Shown here: positions 5,579 through 8,969 of the stretch, one piece after another | Layout of the letters: every line of letters starts with the position of its first letter | Position numbering within the stretch: position 1 is the stretch's first letter | Notes under the pieces: generated by a model | Seen by the model: the letters and a program-made list of their open reading frames with translations, nothing else | What the model was told of the DNA's origin: nothing | The model's database searches: none | Translations under genes and position numbers: made by a program | DNA from: CAZVIK01 sp964627045 | GTDB lineage: Bacteria; Acidobacteriota; Terriglobia; Bryobacterales; Bryobacteraceae | Length of the DNA stretch: 8,969 nt | NCBI GenBank assembly: GCA_964627045.1 | Contig: CAZVIK010000171.1 | Span: 1 to 8,969 of the forward strand | Direction of reading: 5' to 3'

Positions 5579-6781
5579 ATGGACACTTGGCTTTTCTTTC
5601 TCGCCGGATTGGTGGCGGGTTGCGCTCTGGGCGCCATCGCCGTCGGGATGTATTTTCACAACCGGCTCTCGCACGCCGAAGCGCAGAAGGCCGCCGCCGA
5701 GGCGCGCCTGGCGTCTTCCGAATCGGCCGTGTCGAAGATCGGTGAGACCTTCCAGTCGCTCGCCGACACCGCCCTGCGTTCCAGCCAGGGCGCGTTTCTG
5801 GAGGCCGCCCGCAACACCCTGGAGACGGTTCGCGCGGAAATCGCCGGCGACCTCGCCCTCCGCCAGACGGCGGTGGAAGGCGTAGTCCAGCCGCTCGCCG
5901 GGGCGCTTGAGAAGCTCGAAGGCCAGGTGCGCGAGTTGGACAAGGCCCGCCTGGTGGCCTTCGGCGCATTGCGCGACGAATTGCAGCGCTTGGCGCAAGA
6001 GACCGGCACTTTGTCCACCGCCTTGCGCGCGCCGCAGATCCGCGGGCGCTGGGGCGAAGTCACCTTGCGGCGCGTCGCCGAACTGGCTGGGATGGTCAAG
6101 CATTGCGACTTCACCGAGCAGGAAACCGTAACCTCCGGCGACAACCGCCAGCGCCCGGATATGCTGGTCCGCCTCCCCGGCGGCCGGACGCTCGCCGTCG
6201 ATGCCAAGGTTCCGCTGACCGCGTTCCTGGAGGCGGTCTCGGCCGCCGACGAAGCCCGCCGCCGCGAATCCCTCGCGCGCCACGGGCAACAGGTGCTGGC
6301 GCACGTGAATCAATTGGCCGGTAAGCAGTATTGGAGCCAGTTCCAGCCCGCCCCGGAGATGGTGGTGCTGTTCCTTCCAGGCGACCAGTTCCTCAGCGCC
6401 GCCCTGGAACACAATCCAGCTTTGCTCGAAGACTCGTTGAGCAAGAAGGTCCTGTTGGCCACCCCCACGACCCTGATTTCGGTCCTGACCGGCGTGGCCT
6501 ACGGCTGGCGGCAGCAGCAACTGGCCGAAAGCGCCGAACAGATTCGGCAGGTGGCCGCCGAGTTCTACGACCGCCTTCAGAAGCTGCAAGAACACTACGC
6601 CCGCACCGGCTTGAACCTGGGGCGCGCCGTGCAGGCCTACAACGAGTCGGTCGCTTCCTGGGAGGCCCGCGTGCTGCCTTCGCTGCGCAAGGTGCGGGAG
6701 TTGGGCGCCGCCGGCGGGGAGGAGCCGGCCCCGCTGGACCGCATCGACATCGCTCCGCGCACGCCCCGCGAAATCGAATAG
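5579..6781 (+). CDS. rmuC: DNA recombination protein RmuC
   Basis: RmuC proteins carry a predicted PD-(D/E)xK nuclease-like core and limit inversions at short inverted repeats, and in some bacteria affect recombination and phage defence. The 400-aa product shows the family plan: an N-terminal membrane anchor (residues 4-25), a long alanine/glutamate-rich coiled coil (about 30-150), then the RmuC domain starting at RGRWGEVTLRRVAELAGM (155-172). The putative nuclease residues are E160, D193 (RPDMLVRLPGG) and D208-A-K210 (VDAKVPL). The characteristic LATPTTLISVL (293-303) and the following WRQQQLAESAEQI helix are present. The C-terminal extension after about residue 375 is acidic and proline-rich. 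ATG 5579 provides the anchor immediately, though no good ribosome site is visible. Confidence 0.95.
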   Translation: MDTWLFFLAGLVAGCALGAIAVGMYFHNRLSHAEAQKAAAEARLASSESAVSKIGETFQSLADTALRSSQGAFLEAARNTLETVRAEIAGDLALRQTAVEGVVQPLAGALEKLEGQVRELDKARLVAFGALRDELQRLAQETGTLSTALRAPQIRGRWGEVTLRRVAELAGMVKHCDFTEQETVTSGDNRQRPDMLVRLPGGRTLAVDAKVPLTAFLEAVSAADEARRRESLARHGQQVLAHVNQLAGKQYWSQFQPAPEMVVLFLPGDQFLSAALEHNPALLEDSLSKKVLLATPTTLISVLTGVAYGWRQQQLAESAEQIRQVAAEFYDRLQKLQEHYARTGLNLGRAVQAYNESVASWEARVLPSLRKVRELGAAGGEEPAPLDRIDIAPRTPREIE

Positions 6782-6880
6782 CCGCGCTGCGGCCGGCCTC
6801 GCGGCCCACGCCGCTCCTCCCTGCGCTATCCTCTCTGCTGGGTGGGCCTTCGCGTCCGGTCCGCCCCGGGGACGGTGCTC

Positions 6881-7792
6881 GTGCTTCGCGGCCTGTTGCT
6901 CTACCTCGCGGGACGGCGGTGGCTGAGGCGATGGATCGAGACCTCGCGCTGGCCCAGCCCGCTCACGCGCCGGTTCGTCGCCGGCGCCACCCTGGAGGAA
7001 GGCCTGGCGGTCTGCCGCCGGCTGAATGCGGGCGGCACGCTGGTATCGCTCGACCACCTCGGCGAGCAGGTCGCCTCCGCCGTTGAAGCGCGCGCCTCCA
7101 CGGCGGCCTACATCGAAGCCGTCGAGAACATCGCCCGGCTGGGGCTTCAGGCCAGCGTATCGATCAAGCTCACCCAACTCGGCCTCGACGTGTCGCTGGA
7201 GACCTGCGAAACGGGAGTGGCCCGCCTGGCGGCCCGGGCCGCCGCGCTTGGCGGCTTCGTCGAAATCGACATGGAATCCAGCCGGTATGTCGAAAGCACG
7301 CTGCGCATCGCGCGCGAAATGCACCGCCGCTTCGGCTGCGTCCGTGCCGTGATCCAGGCCTATCTCTACCGCAGCGGCGAGGATGTGCGGTCGCTGTGCG
7401 AGGCTGGCATACCGGTACGGCTGTGCAAGGGCGCCTACCGCGAACCGGCCGGCGTCGCCTTCCGCCGTAAGTCCCAGGTGGATGAGAACTACGCACGCCT
7501 CACCGAAGTCCTCATCGATAGGGGCGTCCAGCCGGCCTTCGCCACGCACGACCCCGCCCTGATTGAGCATGCACTCCACGCCGCCTCCCGCCGCGGGCTG
7601 GCTCCCGGCGATTTCGAGTTTCAGATGCTCTACGGCATCCGCCGCGACCTCCAGCGGAGGCTCCTCGACGCCGGCCGCCGTCTGCGTCTCTACGTGCCTT
7701 ACGGCGACGCTTGGTATGCTTACTTCATGAGGCGCCTGGCCGAGCGCCCCGCCAATCTGATGTTCCTGGCCAGAAACCTGATTCGCCGATGA
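6881..7792 (+). CDS. Proline dehydrogenase (monofunctional PRODH)
   Basis: This FAD enzyme oxidises L-proline to pyrroline-5-carboxylate, the first step of proline catabolism, passing electrons to the membrane quinone pool. The 303-aa product is the single-domain form without the P5C dehydrogenase part of long PutA. The barrel motifs are in order: SLDHLGE (56-62), SIKLTQLGLDV (94-104), EIDMESS (128-134), QAYLYRS (159-165), R180-L-C-K183-GAYRE, ATHD (221-224), FEFQMLYGIRRDLQ (245-258), VPYG (272-275) and the proline-carboxylate site YFMRRLAE with R284, R285 and E288. I chose GTG 6881 because family members begin with a leucine-rich stretch like MLRGLLLYLA and because GGGGACGG at 6868-6875 is a suitable ribosome site. 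GTG codons at 6842 and 6875 are in-frame alternatives. No P5C dehydrogenase gene lies in the window. Confidence 0.94.
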   Translation: MLRGLLLYLAGRRWLRRWIETSRWPSPLTRRFVAGATLEEGLAVCRRLNAGGTLVSLDHLGEQVASAVEARASTAAYIEAVENIARLGLQASVSIKLTQLGLDVSLETCETGVARLAARAAALGGFVEIDMESSRYVESTLRIAREMHRRFGCVRAVIQAYLYRSGEDVRSLCEAGIPVRLCKGAYREPAGVAFRRKSQVDENYARLTEVLIDRGVQPAFATHDPALIEHALHAASRRGLAPGDFEFQMLYGIRRDLQRRLLDAGRRLRLYVPYGDAWYAYFMRRLAERPANLMFLARNLIRR

Positions 7793-7808
7793 CCCCGTGG
7801 ACCGTCCG

Positions 7809-8150
7809 ATGAACCCCCGACGCATTCGAGCCGCGGCCGGCGCCGCCGCGCTGCTTCTGCTGCTGGCGCTCATCGTCCAACTGGCGCCGCACTACTGGCG
7901 GAACCTCCAGTTTCAACGCACGCTCGACGCCATCGGACGCGAGGCCGTCGCCGCCGGGCGCGACGACGAGGCGGTGCGCGTCGCCGTGGTGAACGCCGCC
8001 GCGCGGCAAGGGCTGCCGGTTGTCTTCGACCGCGTGGCCTTGCGGCGCTCCGAGGGCCGCCTGGAGATCCAGGTCCGCTACGACACCCCCGTCGAACTGC
8101 CCGTGATCGGCGTGAGCCTGCACTTCCGTCCCCGCGTGCGGGTCCCGTAA
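7809..8150 (+). CDS. Small single-pass membrane protein, DUF4845-like
   Basis: This is an uncharacterised 113-aa protein. Residues 8-27 are a strongly hydrophobic Ala/Leu segment after a basic N-terminus (MNPRRIR), so it is probably anchored with its C-terminus outside the cytoplasm. The soluble part has an alpha helix followed by beta-strand-like segments (VFDRVALRRSEGRLEIQVRYDTPVEL, about 72-97). That pattern of one anchor, a helix and an 'I/V x R ... V x V x Y ... V x L' strand region resembles DUF4845 proteins. I assign this from memory with moderate confidence. GTG at 7797 is an alternative start four residues earlier. The gene begins 16 bp after the proline dehydrogenase stop and ends 46 bp before the PBP gene, so it may be cotranscribed with both. 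Confidence 0.75.
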   Translation: MNPRRIRAAAGAAALLLLLALIVQLAPHYWRNLQFQRTLDAIGREAVAAGRDDEAVRVAVVNAAARQGLPVVFDRVALRRSEGRLEIQVRYDTPVELPVIGVSLHFRPRVRVP

Positions 8151-8196
8151 GCGCCGCCGCGTTCTGAGAGAATAAGACAAGGGACAACCGTTTTCC

Positions 8197-8969
8197 GTGA
8201 AACTGCACGTGCCGCGCAAGGCGATGATCGTTCGGATGCTGATGCATCCGGCGGGGAAGATCACCCTCGCCACTGCATCGCTGCTTTTCGTCGCGGGACT
8301 GCTGACCTTCACCTTCTATTACTGGCGCTACGCCCGCCTCATCGACGCCAAGCTCAGTTCCGGGCCGTTCCAAAGCACGGCCAGGATCTTCGCCGCGCCC
8401 CAGACGGTTGCCGTCGGCGACCAGATGACCATCGATGAAGTGGTCGCGCAGCTCCGCCGCAGCGGCTACACCGACGTCCGCTCCAATCCGCTCGGCTGGT
8501 ACAACGTGCGTTCCGACGCTGTCGAGATCTTCCCGGGGCCCGATTCCTATTTCGATCAGGAAGGCGGCGTCATCTATTTCTCGGGACGCACCGTGGCGCG
8601 CGTGGTCTCCACCCGCGACAACACCGAGCGGACCGAGTACATGCTCGAGCCGGAACTTCTCACCAACCTCTTCGATAAGAACCGTGAGAAACGCCGCCTT
8701 ATGAAGTTCTCCGAACTGCCGCCCCTGCTGGTGCAGGCGGTGCTCTCGGCCGAGGACAAACGCTTCTTCCAGCACTCCGGCTTCGATCCGCTCCGCGTGA
8801 TGAAGGCCGTCTACGTTGACGTGAAGGAGTTCAACCGCGGGCAGGGCGCCTCGACCCTGAGCATGCAAGTGGCGCGGATGTTCTGGCTCAACTTGGACAA
8901 GACCTGGAAGCGGAAGGCGGCCGAGGTTCTGATCACCTTCCAGCTTGAGCAGAAACTCAGTAAGGAAGA
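8197..8969 (+). CDS. PBP1b-like bifunctional peptidoglycan synthase (3' partial)
   Basis: This is the N-terminal 257 codons of a class A penicillin-binding protein that polymerises lipid II and, in its missing part, should cross-link peptides. Residues 1-20 are a basic cytoplasmic tail and about 22-43 a single membrane helix. Residues 58-160 form a region like the UB2H regulatory module of PBP1b (ARIFAAPQTVAVGDQMT, then EIFPGPDSYF, then MLEPELLTNLFD). The GT51 transglycosylase domain then opens with SAEDKRFFQHSGFDP (184-198, catalytic E186), GASTLSMQVARMFW (217-230) and the RKAAEVLITFQLEQKLSKE segment (239-257). GTG 8197 is preceded by AAGGGA at 8179-8184, a ribosome site at slightly long spacing; ATG 8224 is an alternative. 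The transpeptidase domain lies outside the window, so the bifunctional call is inferred from architecture. Confidence 0.93.
   Translation, partial: MKLHVPRKAMIVRMLMHPAGKITLATASLLFVAGLLTFTFYYWRYARLIDAKLSSGPFQSTARIFAAPQTVAVGDQMTIDEVVAQLRRSGYTDVRSNPLGWYNVRSDAVEIFPGPDSYFDQEGGVIYFSGRTVARVVSTRDNTERTEYMLEPELLTNLFDKNREKRRLMKFSELPPLLVQAVLSAEDKRFFQHSGFDPLRVMKAVYVDVKEFNRGQGASTLSMQVARMFWLNLDKTWKRKAAEVLITFQLEQKLSKE

Noticed and set aside
6791..6806. GGCCG-N6-CGGCC hairpin between rmuC and proline dehydrogenase as a terminator
   Set aside because: The stem is only five pairs, no T-run follows, and such GC dyads are frequent by chance here.
4853..7873. A 1006-codon open frame on the minus strand
   Set aside because: It lies antisense to the PAP2, rmuC and proline dehydrogenase genes, all of which show full family motifs. 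Its product is Arg/Gly/Ala/Glu-rich with no domain I recognise. Long antisense frames are expected in DNA of this GC content and codon bias.
7870..8868. A 332-codon open frame on the minus strand
   Set aside because: It is antisense to the PBP1b-like and DUF4845-like genes, and its composition is that of a shadow frame.

Overview
The window is GC-rich chromosomal DNA, about 70% GC in the coding stretches I counted by hand. It is almost fully coding and carries ordinary housekeeping and cell-envelope genes. A bitopic PBP1b-type synthase, a monofunctional proline dehydrogenase, a PAP2 phosphatase and an MGDG-synthase-like glycosyltransferase together suggest a Gram-negative soil or sediment bacterium. 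My best guess is Acidobacteriota (Solibacter/Bryobacter-like). That guess is inferred from gene style, not from a marker gene.

Left part (1-2805): a membrane-anchored M23 (LytM-type) peptidase, cut by the window edge, runs directly into a DMT/EamA transporter. The transporter's real start may be a CTG overlapping the peptidase stop. The transporter converges on, and overlaps by 45 bp, a minus-strand glycosyltransferase of the MGDG synthase/UgtP type.

Middle (2853-4290): thymidine kinase is transcribed divergently from the glycosyltransferase and is followed 7 bp later by an exported SGNH/GDSL hydrolase.

Accessory island (about 4291-4969): base composition drops here (53% GC over 4501-4800). 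The segment holds a small protein of about 109 aa that resembles a stand-alone WYL-like domain. A near-consensus promoter (TTGACA, 17 bp, TATTGT) sits so close upstream that the transcript is predicted to be leaderless, and two nested inverted repeats lie inside the promoter. The island is bracketed by two diverged copies (32/40 identical) of the last 40 bp of the SGNH hydrolase gene, both ending at a stop codon. This is the most unusual part of the window.

Right part (5048-8969): a co-directional series encodes a PAP2 lipid phosphatase, RmuC, proline dehydrogenase, a small single-pass DUF4845-like protein and the N-terminal third or so of a PBP1b-like peptidoglycan synthase that runs off the window. 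M23 peptidase, PAP2 phosphatase and PBP1b all fit peptidoglycan metabolism, and the glycosyltransferase fits membrane lipid glycosylation. I see no CRISPR array, tRNA, rRNA or recognisable transposase.
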